Positions 21,757 to 35,463 of a stretch of DNA of 64,000 nt are shown here, in pieces; position 1 is the stretch's first letter; each line of letters opens with the position of its first letter. Location: positions 8,682,501-8,746,500 of the forward strand of contig NC_088295.1 in the NCBI RefSeq assembly GCF_032854445.1, in the 5' to 3' direction. This DNA comes from Liolophura sinensis (taxonomy: Eukaryota > Mollusca > Polyplacophora > Chitonida > Chitonidae). The position numbers and the translations under genes are program-made. The notes under the pieces are model-generated. The model ran no database searches and was not told where the DNA came from. It worked only from the letters and a program-made list of their open reading frames with translations.

Positions 21757-24700
21757 AAGCTTTCTTGTTAATATAAGCGGGTTTCAATCAAGCTCAAAGT
21801 GTACCATAATATTAGGCGATTTATTATTAACTCCAAGTACCCATTTACAAAAATTGAAATGTACCACTTTTATATATCTTGCCGCAATACTCCCCCCACA
21901 CTTCACAACAAAAATTTACAGTAGCTCCAGTATATGTACCGGATAATTCCAGTTTTGTTGAACAATTAAAATGCAAAGCCGAAATTTGTTTTGAGACCAA
22001 ACATGGCACGTTTACCCTGTGCTGCCAGACGCTGTTGACATTCGGAAAAGGACCTGGTATGGTAAGGCGGGGAATCGGCCCCAAATGCAAGAAACTGTGG
22101 ACCTCGAATAGGGAAATTAACTATATCTGTGAGTGACAGCTACTGACACACTCGTAAGGCTACATCTATTTTCAGATCTGTTTTATTGGGGTTTTCCCTG
22201 TTATATGTCAAGCATACCGCGTATAAAGCTCTGAACATGCACTGAAGCGATGTATAGGTCATAAAATCGAAAAACTGTAGCCGTATCGAGTCACAATGAA
22301 ATGTCTTTTTTTTTGCATTAGACACTGTAGAGTTATGAAAATCACTGCACTACAAATGTAACTTTCTGAAAAATTCTTGATCACGCAGTTATGCACCAAT
22401 CAGTTGATCTTTATACTGTAAATTAAAAACACATTGCCTGGTTTTAACGAAAATTTGGTGTTTTTGATCGAGAGCGCATTTTTGGAAGGTTATTACTAAG
22501 CAATCATCTCTTTTATGGCATTATAACTTTCATAGCGCTTCAAGCAAGTTTTATACTTCTGATGGTACCATAATGTAGGCCTACTCCTTAAGGGGAGCTA
22601 TGTACAAGGCCATTCGATATAGCCTATATCTATCCAAATATGTAGGGCCTAAATATGATTAGGCAGTGCTTAGATACCTCTTGTCATAAAGGCCACATGA
22701 AAGGAAACAGTTGTAGCATATGTATGTATTAACTGTCACAAAGAGACATCATGATGTGACGGACGCAAAACAGAAAGTGTGGTTTAATGCCGAACAAACA
22801 GTGATGTATCAGGGAGCGGAATTATGAGCTGGGATAACTCCATTAAGTGGTGTCTGTGGAATAAACAGGGATATCGGTTATTTCCCTTGCGAATGTCGGA
22901 GCCATGGTGCATTTTGTCGTATGTACTGGCGAAATGAAACAGTTATTAACAGCTATTTCTATTAGACTCTAGCATAATACCAAAACTGAAGTTAAACAGG
23001 GTTTTCTTCTTTCTCATTCAGCTAGCCGAGTTTGATACCGAGTGGATAAAACATGGCTGCTTGATAAGGACTTATAGATAGTCTTCACAGTAGCGCGTCT
23101 TTTTCATGCTTCACATATAGCCCAGATGGAGCTTTCTCAGTACAGTGCGATGCACAATCGGCATAGGAAGCAGATGTCTCTCACTGATACTCAAAACTTT
23201 TCTTAAGGTCATAAAATATTAGAAAGCGACAAGTTCTGTCAACAAGCAGGATATGGTCTAGTGATGTCCCATATATATCCGTACACCAGTCGTCAACCAA
23301 AAAGGACGTTCCAGATCAATAATCGCACAGTCAATTTCCAAAACAACTTTCAACACAAAAGCCAAGAAAGTATATACAGTAGGAAACTAAGACGGATTAA
23401 GCTTGACATTCAAATGACGATTATGGCGATTTTAAAATTGACCAATGACAAATCGCCGTTGTGTAGGATCATCACGCTAAAAAGGTACCACAGGACGCTC
23501 GCCTTGACATGACTTGAGATGATGGGATTACTGAGCAATGAACTTGCTGCTTTATGGTTGATAAACAAGGTGTTTGTTTCATCAGTTTTGCTACCTATCA
23601 AGCTGAAAGGTAGGGAGAGTGATTGGCTGGGGTGATGGGACGATATAGTGATTGTCTCACTGGTTGGTAGACTGAATGTTTCTCTCTTCAGCCGTCCAGT
23701 TGACTTGACTGATTGGTTGACGGAATGTTTAGGTGACTCGCTGTCGTCTGAATGGAAGAACCAACCGACTTCATTAATTGCGAGCCAAATAAATAAATTT
23801 AAGTTTTCACATAGATATACATATCAATGAAATGAAAATTGTTACTCTCTTTTTCAGGTCAAAAGAATCTCCCAAACAGAAGAATAAATTTTCTCCTGAG
23901 TTTAAAAAGAGCTTTCATCAGGTTCTTGTTCAGGAGTCATACACAAGGCAGATAAGATTTGTTGTTGATTTTAACTGTGTCAACATGCCTAGCGAATGGT
24001 GGTATCTGTATTGACAGATACAAATATTAAGACCGCCTCCACTACGTGAGTCCTGGCCGCATTGAGGAAAATAAAGAAAATATAGGAAGATAAGTGTCCC
24101 TATTGGTTTGCCGCACTGTTCTAACAAACTGTTCTCAAATTGTCGTGAGCTCTCGATCAGGGGAGGTTAGGTGGGAGTCAGTGCGTTAGAAAGTTTTGTC
24201 CGTCTTAGTTACACCTCCGATTCTTTTCAGTAATATAACCAGGTTCTGTAGGACTAATGCAGATGGATCCTATATGTGGTGACGTCAAGACCTAGAATGT
24301 TCCCCGGGGGCGGTAGATTACACCTCACACCCACGGAGACGGTAAGTAAATATAAGCTACCACCAAACGACGACACGTGCATGAGGAGTGTAGGCTGTGT
24401 CAAGGCGCAGTCGCTAGGATCAAAGTGCTTAATGAAAGAGGGCATATCAAGACAACCTATGTTTATTTAAAATCTATGTTAAATAGACAGCTGGAGCAAA
24501 AAGGCTCTCGTTTTTTACCTGGGTTCACGGCAAAAGTAAATTTACCGGTGTAATTAAATTTACTTACTTTTACGATTCACGCCTCATGGTTTACTTCTTT
24601 ATTTAGAGAAGAATCGAATGAGAAATGGAATTCTCTTGATTTCCGTGTTCAATGCAAACCATCCGATGTTTGATTCAACTGGGTTACGTTTACATAACAT

Positions 24701-27530
24701 CAGCCTTGACTATTTCTGCAACATTTCCAACAAGGCCCTAATGTACATTCGTTGTCGATCGTATATAGGCTGACCCTGTGTTAAATTCCGTAATGCTGCA
24801 AAATATTACCGACGGTTAGGAACTGATGGCAAAGAAGTGGGTTTTTCAAATGATGGTTGATTATGAATTTTTTCCCCTCCATTTCAGTAACATGTTTCGG
24901 CCAAATCGCACCAGACTATGGATTTTAATATTTTCTTATTAACACTTTGCGTTCTGATGAAACAGTACACCTAACTGGATCGTGCAACCAGATATTCAAA
25001 TTTAACATCGGTAAAATCTGTAATATTACCTATATGTTACCTATAGTGTTATTACATTTTGTCCAATGCTGACAAAAGCTTTTTTTTTTTCGTTCCAGTA
25101 ATCTTGAAATCTTGTTAACACGGATTGTTTTCGTAACCTCTATAATGAACGATATCAAATTTTTCCCAATGGTCGCGACAAGTTCCAGTCAGTGCAACTT
25201 TGACGCATTGCATCAGCTCAGGAGCTTCCCATTTTGCAGCAAAGATTACTGTATATCTACTGTAGGGCCGTTTAGTGAACCCCTTTTACCGATTACCTCT
25301 ATCTAGGAAACAAGCCACGGAAAATCTATCACCTATAAATCATGAAGTGTATGGTAGATTTTCAAACGACAAAAAATTCTCGATATCAAGCTCTTTTCGA
25401 ATGACTCTAAACAGCAATCCGTTCATCTAAGATCATCTCTTCCTTTATAAAGCAGACATAATTATCGTCTCTGTAAGGAAAATATACCTTAGGGGAAAAT
25501 ATTATGATACTAGTAGACTACCGTAAATTGTAGAATCACAGAGCGATGCTGTTTATGTTCCACAGTTGATTTCGTGTATCAGCCTGCGGGGATTGCGTTA
25601 TCCCTGTTCGGCATTTAACAACATTGACCTTGCGGTAAAAGGGCGTAAGATGACTCGGTTCTAAAATCTCTTACTATTATTTGGTCTCAATTCCTGATCT
25701 TAGGACGAAGTTGTTTTGTTTAGCTGTTCTTTCTTACTCTTTGTAGCAGATATATCCTTACCCAGCTTCACGACAATGAGTCGTTACACGAAGATGTGCA
25801 GAACGATTAAATCTGGAAGTCCTAATTTCCGCGGATGTATAGGATGACTAATGAACTCGAATCTTTCAATTGCTTCTTGTTCAAAACGTGCTAACCCATT
25901 CTTTTATTCGAGGTGACATTCCTCAGTACTATCCGCCAAGTCGGGGAGAAAATAGAACCAGGGTCTCTATCAAGATTGCGTTTACAAATATAACAAAACG
26001 ACGAAAGAAGATGAAGGGCGTTCACTGGGTGGATAGCAGATGAAGTACATGTCTAAACGGACCAAGTAATTAAGGAATGTTCCTCTTGCCTTGGATGCCT
26101 TGCACTTCTTTCGTGCGTCGAGGCGCTTGAGGATTTCTTCTTTCTTTTGGAGACCATTACGTTATATTTCGAAGGTAAGCACGTAGGTATAAGTTGGGTT
26201 GAAATCTGGATCGATTTGCTAACATTAACATATTATGTGTATCACACTGCCTGTATCCGTATATTAAGCATACATTCTCCATTTTCAGTCTGAAGGCCTA
26301 TAGCCGTGAACTGTAGACTTCATGGGACGTGAAGACCAACCCCTTGTTGAATAAGAGTTCATTAAGTCATCTCAAGGAAGTGAACACTAATATATACCCA
26401 CATAGTTACATTTGTTAACGTCTGCAGTGGAAACTCAAATGTCTTCACTGTTAACCGACGAACTTCGCCCTACATTGTGATGGTGAAAATTTCAGCCACC
26501 AACGTAGAACACAGTGTTATATACTGTTTCAAGTAATTTAAAGACCAATGTGTATATAACACGAATGGTACATACAGCTCAGAAAGGTCAGCTATAGCCA
26601 GTTTTCTTATTAAGCTAACCGCACACAACGCAATGTCATCATTTGACTTCAGTAATAGTAAGCTACATTTCTAAAATCTTTACCCCAAGACCCTGTCTTT
26701 ATTCATCTCTTATATGTGTAAATGCACAGATAAAATAAGATGGGGATTTTTATATGGATAAACAAAGCCAGTATAGAATATATTTTCATCAACCACATTC
26801 ATGTATAAACGACTTACGAGGGAAGCCACTGACAGCTTACATTGTTTATTCTCTGTTTTCAGCCCGTGTCCAGTTACAGGACGTAGCGTGAAGGCCGTTA
26901 GAGCTGTTGTAGGAGAACGTAGGATCTTGTGGCAGTGGGTCAGCAGGCGCAGGGTATAAGGTAATTGGGCAGGGCTAATCACAGTGTTTATATAGAGGTT
27001 TTTCTTTAACAGCGACTGGTGTGAGCGTTATCTCAACACATGAACGTGTGGTGAGGGATAAGGTTTAATTTCAGATTATAGCACCAGAAAAACCGGTTTT
27101 GAGCAGTCTGTTACCATGTGGCGTACAATTATTTTTCCTCTTCATGATCCCAGAAGATTGTAGTTGTTTAGTCTACGTGGAACCATTATGTTGTGCATAT
27201 GACGCTTCACGTAATGTAGATCTGTCAGAAAGGTATATTTGGTGATACAGTTTTTCTAATGAGAGGGATCAACTACATTTTGTGAAAGGTTCGTTCATTC
27301 AGGCTGAAGATATGGCAGGTTATAAAATTCTATACCATATTCGTAGCTCTACCATTGACCAACATAATTTAAGAAATCTCGTCGTGATTGAACAGCCGAT
27401 AGCTGAAAGCCGTTATACAGGTGAACTACTCTTGATTACAAAGTTAAATACCGATATTAACAAAAAACATATCTGTTTGACCATGCTTCAAGGTGTTGTG
27501 TTATGGAGCACAGATCATACGGCATAAAAG
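21757..27530. other. Intergenic, no supported feature except one short repeat
   Basis: AT-rich sequence with only short random open frames and no coherent splice-linked exons on either strand. The single recognisable item is an interspersed segment near 23275-23365 (listed separately). Confidence 0.5.
23275..23365 (+). repeat. Interspersed segment shared with 62385-62475
   Basis: CGTCAACCAAAAAGGACGTT ... GTCAATTTCCAAAACAAC here aligns with CGTCTATCAAAAAGGACGTT ... GACCAATTTCCAAACGACCC near 62400-62457. The second half also matches an arm of the inverted repeat at 19785. The class is unknown. Confidence 0.55.
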
Positions 27531-27539
27531 CACTGATAG

Positions 27540-27990
27540 TGCGACACTGGTGATTAGTGCTTTCTGAAGCATTGATCATACGCCATTGCTGACTGTGTGT
27601 CCTAATTTAGGCATTGGTCACAGGTCATTGGTAATTAATGTGATCTGACTCATTATGGGGCATTGGAGATATATGTGTTTTGAGACAATGAACTTTCGGC
27701 ATTTGTGATTAGTGTGTTCTGAGACAATGATTATGCGACATTTGTGATTAGTGTGTTCCGAGGCTTTATTATAGGGCATTGGTAATTAGTCTGTTCTGAG
27801 ACAATGATCGGGCATTTGTGATGAGTATGCTCTAAGACATTGATCATGCAACATTGGTGATTGGGGTGTTCTGGGGGCATTGGTCACACGGCGTTAATAA
27901 TTAGTGTGTTTTGGCGAATTGGTCATACGGCACAGTGATTAGTGTGGGTTCTGAGACATTGGTGACTAGAGTGTTTGGTATCTGAGATAT
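27540..27990. repeat. Degenerate minisatellite, unit about 40-50 bp
   Basis: About ten diverged copies of a pattern GATTAGTGTGTTCTGAGACA, ATGATCATGCGACATTGGT. Many indels make the period irregular. It appears old. Noncoding. Confidence 0.75.
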
Positions 27991-28117
27991 TGTGAAGCAT
28001 AGCTCGTGCCATATCAAACATGGTGAGAAACAATGACTCTCTTCGCCACTCACCGACTTCCTGTTCTACACGTATGAATATGACTATAGCCCTTATTTGA
28101 ATGGCGATTTACGCTGT

Positions 28118-28318
28118 AATCAAGAATATTTCACCTATATACAACGACGGCCAGTGTTATGATGAAAGGTAACCAAGAGAAGCTCACGACCATCCACAGG
28201 TTGCTGACAGCCCTCCCACGTACCGTCGTAGAGGAAGCCAGAAGGAACTGAACTTAAACTCACAGCGACTGCATTGGTAAGAGGCTCCATGGTTCTGTGT
28301 TGCGATGGCACGCTAACC
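28118..28318 (-). mobile_element. SINE family B, reverse orientation
   Basis: On the + strand it reads AGAATATTTCACCTATATAC, AACGACGGCCAGTGTTATGA, CACGACCATCCACAGGTTGC and ACTCACAGCGACTGCATTGG, the reverse complement of the family B body and head. The sequence from 28330 to 30640 beyond it shows nothing I can support. Confidence 0.78.
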
Positions 28319-28329
28319 TCCTGGCCACG

Positions 28330-30640
28330 GAATTTTCCAGTAATGAGTACAAGTACATGTACGGCGATGAGCTCCAATAAAAAAATACGCTTTCCGAATA
28401 AATAAATAAATAAGTAATAGAAAAATTGATACAAGCAAAGCTTCTGTCATTTCAAGAATTATCACATAAAGGAATATCCAAATGTATTCGAAATGACAAC
28501 AAGGGTAGCTTTATCTTTTCACAAGTTTTGGGAAAATGACAGCTATTCAAAACTATACTGCTCTTCACAGAGTTCAAAAACGTATTTCAAAATGCACCAC
28601 TGGTAATTGTTCAAATGTTACAAATTGAATTTTCCTTTGACTAAGCACATTTTAGATCTCTTTTCAGGAAATTCCAGGCGTTTCCGCATATGTACTGACC
28701 AAATAATTCTTAATATTTCCCAAACATTGATCATATTTATTTTCCACACAAAATGATAAGAAACTCATGAAGGTGTAGTGGTTGCGCAAACAGCATCGGC
28801 AAGTGTGGGTCAGCGACGAGCAAACAGAGACTGAAACTCTTCACTTACCGTTGTTACATTTATAGGGCGTTGTCGCCAGAAATGAAAAGACTGACAAAAG
28901 CTTAACGGTTTATACAGTTCTTCCCTTTATAGCAGACCGTCTATTTCAAAGAAGGGTGTTTGTTTTTTACTGTCCGCCTTCGTCCAATAGGATGCAAGGG
29001 CACAGTGGTGAGTTCTCATAGTGCCTGCGATTTCTCGTCTAAATGAGATTTGAACTGGACAAACGATACTGTTCAGGGGGTATCATGCAACACTAACAAA
29101 GGTGTAAGGAACCTCAATTCTGGGAGAAGGCGTGACGGCTGGATATAACCGAAGTGTCCATTGAGGAGAGAAGATTTAACGGGTCTTTTGCCTGAAGCCA
29201 GGTAGAGGGCAGTGGGTGGGACATAGATCTGACGCATGCTCACTAGTAATAATAACTATTGACTTAAAGAAACGTCATCTGTCTGCCATACCAAGTTCGT
29301 TCGTTTTACTTTAGCGTCCTTTCTCTCTGTGGATCGTTTGAAGGGGGTCGTCCTGGGGAAAGTTTGATGCCGGCAATATCGTCAGAAGATAGCGATAGAA
29401 GATACATTGCTTTCATTTACCATCATTGGATGTCAAGTATATCCAAGTGTTAATAAGTTAAAAACAGATTTACCGCACTAAGGTGAGTCCACATCAAGTT
29501 TATATGCTTTAAGTTTGTGATCGAGTAGACTAAACCAACCCCGGCTGAACTATCTGTTAACATATTGTGCGGTACTTTGATGTTCTTTTTTCTCAAACAC
29601 TAACGCAGACTGTCAGGTATTGTTTTGTTAACGTTTGAAACGACATAAGAGGTGTAAATTAAAATGAGAACATACGAACGAGTTATGAAAACAAAAAGAA
29701 ATCTCGTAGATTTCCTTTCATAGAGACATATCCTGTATATTGCAGGCGTTTGTAATGCCCATTGACTGTCCACATTTTTTGATATGACGTAAAGAGAACT
29801 TTTCAAGTCTATTGAACAATACATAAAGCATTATAACTTGTTCAGTGTGATCAAGTGTTATTTACCCTAATTCTTAGAAAGCAAAGTCTAGTCATGATCC
29901 TTCAGTTCTACATCAGATAGAGTAGAGACCAATAAACTGAAATCATTAATTCCCAGAGGAACTTTACTGCATCTGAAAAAAGGGATAGTTTTGGATTTAT
30001 TCTGTAGAAAATACTTAAAAAACTGCTTGGAAATGGTTCAAATTCTCCTTTTCCTTTATCAGATCATTGTCGTGTGAATTATCCGTAATCCATTCTGGTA
30101 TCACTTAAAACTATTGGCTGCCTCTCTTAACATTACAATGTCCTAATTTCTTGTTTAATATAATTTCTTAATAATTTCATACGATGCCTATTTTCTGTTC
30201 AGCCGTTGTTGGTATGGCAGTGGAGCTTGACAGTGTAACTCATTCCTCCTCAGTCATAGATTCCTTGTAATAGTCTGCTTCAATCAAACACAAAAGCAGT
30301 TTCAGGCTGTATACAGACTTCACACAAGCTGGGGATACATCGTTGTCTGTGCTGCTTGTTCCCCGTGCCCCACAGTGATCCGTGAGAGCAGTCTCTTTCT
30401 TCACGTCACGTAGTTCGGGTTGATTTGTCAACAGACTCACCCCTCAGCCTGCACCCACATGATGTGAATACCCACACGTGGTACTGCCCGGAGCCCAGCA
30501 ATGCAGTTCATACTTAACCCTTAATCACGTCATACCACAGAGACGAAATATGACCCATCTCAAACAACTACTGACAGCTCTAGCTGGTGCGCTCATGGAC
30601 CATACCCTCGAAATTCCTTGTTAATGTTTTGAAAAAAGGT
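28330..30640. other. Intergenic, nothing recognised
   Basis: No exon-like coding segment, tandem array or recognisable element seen on either strand. Open frames are short, and codon composition looks random. Confidence 0.45.
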
Positions 30641-30649
30641 CGCATTCGG

Positions 30650-30945
30650 GTTTCTGTGGCTGCTATACCGTTATTATACGTTATCATATTTGGGTATCTG
30701 TAGCTGTTATACCGTTATTATACTATACCATATTTGGGTTTCTGCAGCTGTTATACCGTTATTATACGATATCATATTTGGGTTTCTGTAGGTGTTATAC
30801 CATTATTATACGATATCATATTTGGGTTCCTCTAGCTGTTATGCCGTTATTATACGATATCATATTTGGGTTTCTGTAGTTGTTGTACCGTTATTATACG
30901 ATATAATACTTGGGTTTCTACAACTATTCCACCGTTATTACACGA
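30650..30945. repeat. 44-bp minisatellite
   Basis: Six to seven copies of GGGTTTCTGTAGCTGTTATA plus CCGTTATTATACGATATCAT and ATTT, period 44. The right-hand copies are more diverged. It adjoins the larger array complex at 30960-33720 but its unit is different. Confidence 0.9.
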
Positions 30946-31359
30946 TTCGATGTTTGTTCTAAAAAAAAACGATGTCATTTGTTTGCTGTATAACTGGATA
31001 CATATCTAGATAACGTTGCAATTGTCTATTGTGTACCTGAAAGGGTGTCTGCATTAAGCTGTAGATTTTTGTACTGTATTTCGGGCTTCTCGTTCACGTG
31101 ATGCTGTCATTTGATTCTGTACAATTGGATGCTTATTTGGAGAACACTGTGGTTCGTCCAATATATGACCAGTCGCTTGTCTGGTAAATGCTGTTAATTC
31201 TCAACAGTATGGTTGGATGTTTGTCTGGATAACGCTTGTCTGAGTGAAGCTGTCATTTGTCTAAATTGTGACTGCATTTTCATCTGCTATGAATGGATGT
31301 TTCTGTAGGATGAGGCTGCCATTTGTCTACTGTGATGTGACGTGAAGCTTGTATCGATA

Positions 31360-32170
31360 CGGTATGATTGGGGATATTGTAGGTAACGTTGTCATTCGTG
31401 TACTGCATGACTGGATGCTTGTCTGGTACTCACGCCTTGGACTGTATCTGCATAGAGTATGCATGACTGGATCCTTGCCTGATATTCGCCCTTCAGGCTG
31501 TATCTGTATAGAGTATGCATGATTGGATGTTTGTCTGGTACTCGCCCCTCAGACTGTATCTGTATAGAGTATGTATGACTGGATCCTTGCCCCTCGGACT
31601 GTATCTGTATAGAGTATGTATGACTGGATCCTTGTCTGGTACTCGCCCCTCGGACTGTATCTGTATAGAGTATGTATGACTGGATCCTTGTCTGGTACTC
31701 GCCCCTCAGACTGTATCTGTATAGAGTATGTATGATTGGATGCTTGCCTGGTACTCGCCCCTCACACTGTATCTGTATAGAGTATGTATGACTGGATCCT
31801 TGCCCCTCAGACTGTATCTGTATAGAGTATGTATGACTGGATCCTTGTCTGGTACTCGCCCCTCACACTGTATCTGCATAGAGTATGCATGATTGGATGC
31901 TTGCCTGGTACTCGCCCCTCACACTGTATCTGTATAGAGTATGTATGATTGGATGCTTGCCTGGTACTCGCCCCTCACACTGTATCTGTATAGAGTATGT
32001 ATGACTGGATGCTTGCCTGGTACTCGCCCCTCAGACTGTATCTGTATAGAGTATGTATGACTGGATGCTTGCCTGGTACTCGCCCCTCAGACTGTATCTG
32101 TATAGAGTATGTATGACTGGATGCTTGCCTGGTACTCGCCCCTCACACTGTATCTGTATAGAGCATGCAT
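31360..32170. repeat. 56-bp minisatellite nested in an older 44-bp array
   Basis: About 14 copies of GACTGGATGCTTGCCTGGTA plus CTCGCCCCTCAGACTGTATC and TGTATAGAGTATGTAT. Two copies lack the GTCTGGTACTCG segment. The phrase GACTGGATGCTTGTCTGG is shared with the flanking 44-bp family, so the 56-bp unit looks like a derivative that expanded inside it. Confidence 0.93.
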
Positions 32171-32179
32171 GACATGCTT

Positions 32180-33720
32180 CAGAAAAACGCTGTCAGCTGT
32201 CTGGATGCTTCTATGACCGATTGTGTCAATTGTCAACTGTATGACAACGTGCTTGTCTGAATGGCTGGGTAATTTATCTACAATATGACCAGTTGCTCGT
32301 CTGGATCACAGTGCCATGTGTCTACTGTATGGCAACATGGCAACAAGCAATCTGTCAAACAGTAGACAAATGACAGCGCCATCCACACAAGCATCCAATC
32401 TTACTGCATACTTCTTACATTTTTTACTTTATGACAGAATTCTTGTCTTGGTAACGCTGTCATTTGTCTACTGTTTGACAGGATGCTTGTCTGGTTGACT
32501 CTGTCAATTGCCTACTGTTTGACAGGATGCTTGTATGGTTGACCCTTTCATTTGTCTACTGTTTGACAGAATGTTTGCCTGGATGGCACTCTCATTTGTC
32601 TGCAGTATGACTGGATGCTTGTCTGGACGGCGCTTTTATTTGTCTACTATTTGACAGGATGCTTGTCTGGATGGCGCTGTCATTTTGTCTACAGTTTGAC
32701 AGGATGCTTGTTTGGTTGACGCTGTCATTTGTCTGCGGTATGAATGGATGCATGTCTGGTAGACACTGTCATTTGTCTACTGTTTGACAGGATGCTTGTT
32801 TGGATGGCGCTGTCATTTGTCTACTGTTTGATAGAATGCTTGTCTGGTTGACGCTGACATTTATCTGCAGTATGACTGGATGCTTTTCTGGATGGCGCTG
32901 TCCTTTGTCTACTGTTTGGCAGGATGCATGTGTAGTAGACGCTGTCATTTGTCTACTGTATGACAGGATGCTTGTCTGGTTGACGCTGTCATTTTTTACT
33001 TTATGACAGAATTCTTGTCTTGGTAACGCTGTCATTTGTTTACTGTATGGCTGGATGCTTGTATGGTTGACGCTGTCAATTGTCTACTGTTTGACAGGAT
33101 TCTTGTCTGGGTAACGCTGTCATTTGCCTACTGTTTGACAGGATGCTTGTCTGGTTGACGCTGTCAATTGTCTACTGTTTGACAGGATTCTTGTCTGGGT
33201 AACGCTGTCATTTGCCTACTGTTTGACAGGATGCTTGTCTGGTTGACGCTGTCAATTGTCTACTGTTTGACAGGATTCTTGTCTGGGTAACGCTTTCATT
33301 TTCCTACTGTTTGACAGGATGCTTGTATGGTTGACCCTGTGATTTGTCTACAGTTTGGCAGGATGTTTGTTTGGTTGACGATGTCATTTGCCTACTATTA
33401 GACAGGATGTTTGTCTGGTTGACGCTGTCATTTGTCTACTGTTTTACAGGATTCTTATCTGGGTAACGCTTTCATTTGTCTACTGTATGACTGGATGCTT
33501 GTGTGGGTAACGCTGTCATTTGTCTACTGTATGACAGGATGATTTTCTTGTTGATGCTGTCATTTGTCTACTCTTTGACAGGATGCTTGTGCGGTTGTCT
33601 AGTGAGAGGGTGCTTGTCTTGATGGCGCTGTCATTTGTCTACTGTGTGAGAGGGTGCTTATCTTGATGGCGCTGTCATTTGTCTACCTTATGGCTGAGTT
33701 TTTGTCTGAATGACCTTGTG
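32180..33720. repeat. 44-bp minisatellite (about 34 copies)
   Basis: Unit TTGTCTACTGTTTGACAGGA plus TGCTTGTCTGGTTGACGCTG and TCAT. Some parts show an 88-bp higher-order alternation (GGTTGACGCTGTCAATTG versus GGGTAACGCTGTCATTTG), clearest at 33060-33300. Diverged copies continue leftwards to about 30960. Noncoding. Confidence 0.93.
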
Positions 33721-35384
33721 ATTGCTTAAGTTGTCATTGGTTACACACCCACACCCATGATGAACTCCTGTCCCGTTATGAAGTTATGCCCCGCTATGAA
33801 CCTATGGTTATACACTCAATCCATCAAACCCCAATGTACATGTACTACACTATCACTATACGCCCCGATTTGTCCAACATTTTTCAATGTTCCCGATCTC
33901 GGCGACATTTTCAGCTAAACTCCTCCTGGCCAGATACATGCATATGTGTTTCTATCCACTCAACAGCAATTAACAGAAATAATTGGCCAACATGCATCGA
34001 ACTTCGCCAATCCACGTGTTTTTCCTACAGTGTTATCACGTTCTTTTTTATTTGTTGATTTCTGCGAAACCCTCCTTAGGGTAGAGGGAGCGTCCGAGCA
34101 TGAAGCCGTGCCCTGCTCATTTCCAAGTATATGACTGTTCACAATAACAGGTAGACTATCGACTTCTGGTGTATGCGGTCATGCGGATCTTTTGTAAGAG
34201 GGCATTGTCATACCTGACGATAACTGGACAGGTTTAGGAGTGAAATGAGCTGGTCATTACAACGCTTCAGCTTAACTTACCACGTGAAACAGCAGGCTGA
34301 AAATGTTACTTTTTGACGTTCTGTACTCGTGGCATTTGGACAACATTTGAATACAAATTTTACATCTCCTGACAGACCGTTCTTTAGACATTCTTGGATA
34401 TTTGGCGAACCTTAGTCTAGGTAAGTTCATCATTCATCGGTATTTTCGAGGGATTCAACAAATTATAACTGCAAGTGTTTAATATCCAAGAGTCACCAAT
34501 ACCTGATATCGCGAAACATCCCCCAGAGAGGGTCAACTTTGCCGGGTACACAGCCACAGTCGCAACTGTGCAAGGAACCATCCATTTCCTTAACTACAAC
34601 ATAACTTAGCATGATCGGTATGGCAAGTTATTTGGCCTTAAGTCATTTATTTCAAATATTTAGATTTTTTTGATATCTGTATTATTTTGAAATCTTTAAT
34701 TCATTTTGACATATTCACAATTACATTTGTCACATCTGAAATCTGAACTTTGAAAATTGTATCTGAAATGCATTTGAGGATACATTTTCTCCTGCGTATC
34801 TTACAAAAAGGCCAGTTCAGATACGTAAAGTTAATTTCTGATTATGTCGAAAGGAATTCACGATATCTGAAGTAAACGCCAGATGCTCACTATATACTTT
34901 ATATTAGCACGTGGTTGCTTGAACGGAGCTTAAAGCTTCAACCACAACGACGGTCAACAATATTTTGTGACGGAGTTCTAGAGTACAATGTTAGTAGTAT
35001 AGTGAACTTTCTGAAATAGGGCGGTCTTTTACGGATATCTGGAATGGGCTACCTGCATTATCCAAACAAAAGCCTGCTGTTTAAGATATCTTAAAATGAT
35101 TTTAACATATATGAAAATGATTTTAACATGGAATTGTTGTCTGTATGTTTGAAATAGGTAAGATATCTCAAATAAACATCAGTAGGCCATTATTTAAAGT
35201 TTTCGAGAAACCTATCTATCAGCAACTGTTTCCCAAATTATATAACATTCCATCCGTTGCGAGTGTTTAGCTTTATTGAAATGAAGAGGCTACCTTTTAC
35301 AGAGATTGGCTGCTCGTTATACATGTAACATGAGGTTAAAAATTCATTCTCTATTTTACTTTATATGTAACATTTCCTAACCAC

Positions 35385-35463
35385 ATTGCTGGTCGCCGTC
35401 GAATAAGTGAAATATTCTTGAGTTCGACGTAAATCACCAATCAATGAAATAAATTATTAAATA
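35385..35463 (+). mobile_element. SINE family B, 3' fragment
   Basis: Only the terminal body and tail are present: CATTGCTGGTCGCCGTCGAA, TAAGTGAAATATTCTTGAG, ATCACCAATCAATGAAATAA. The head is missing. Confidence 0.6.

Noticed and set aside
26060-26170. Basic - strand peptide starting MVSKRKKKSSS
   Set aside because: Only about 33 codons before a stop, with no splice partner; the Lys/Arg bias comes from a local purine-rich tract.
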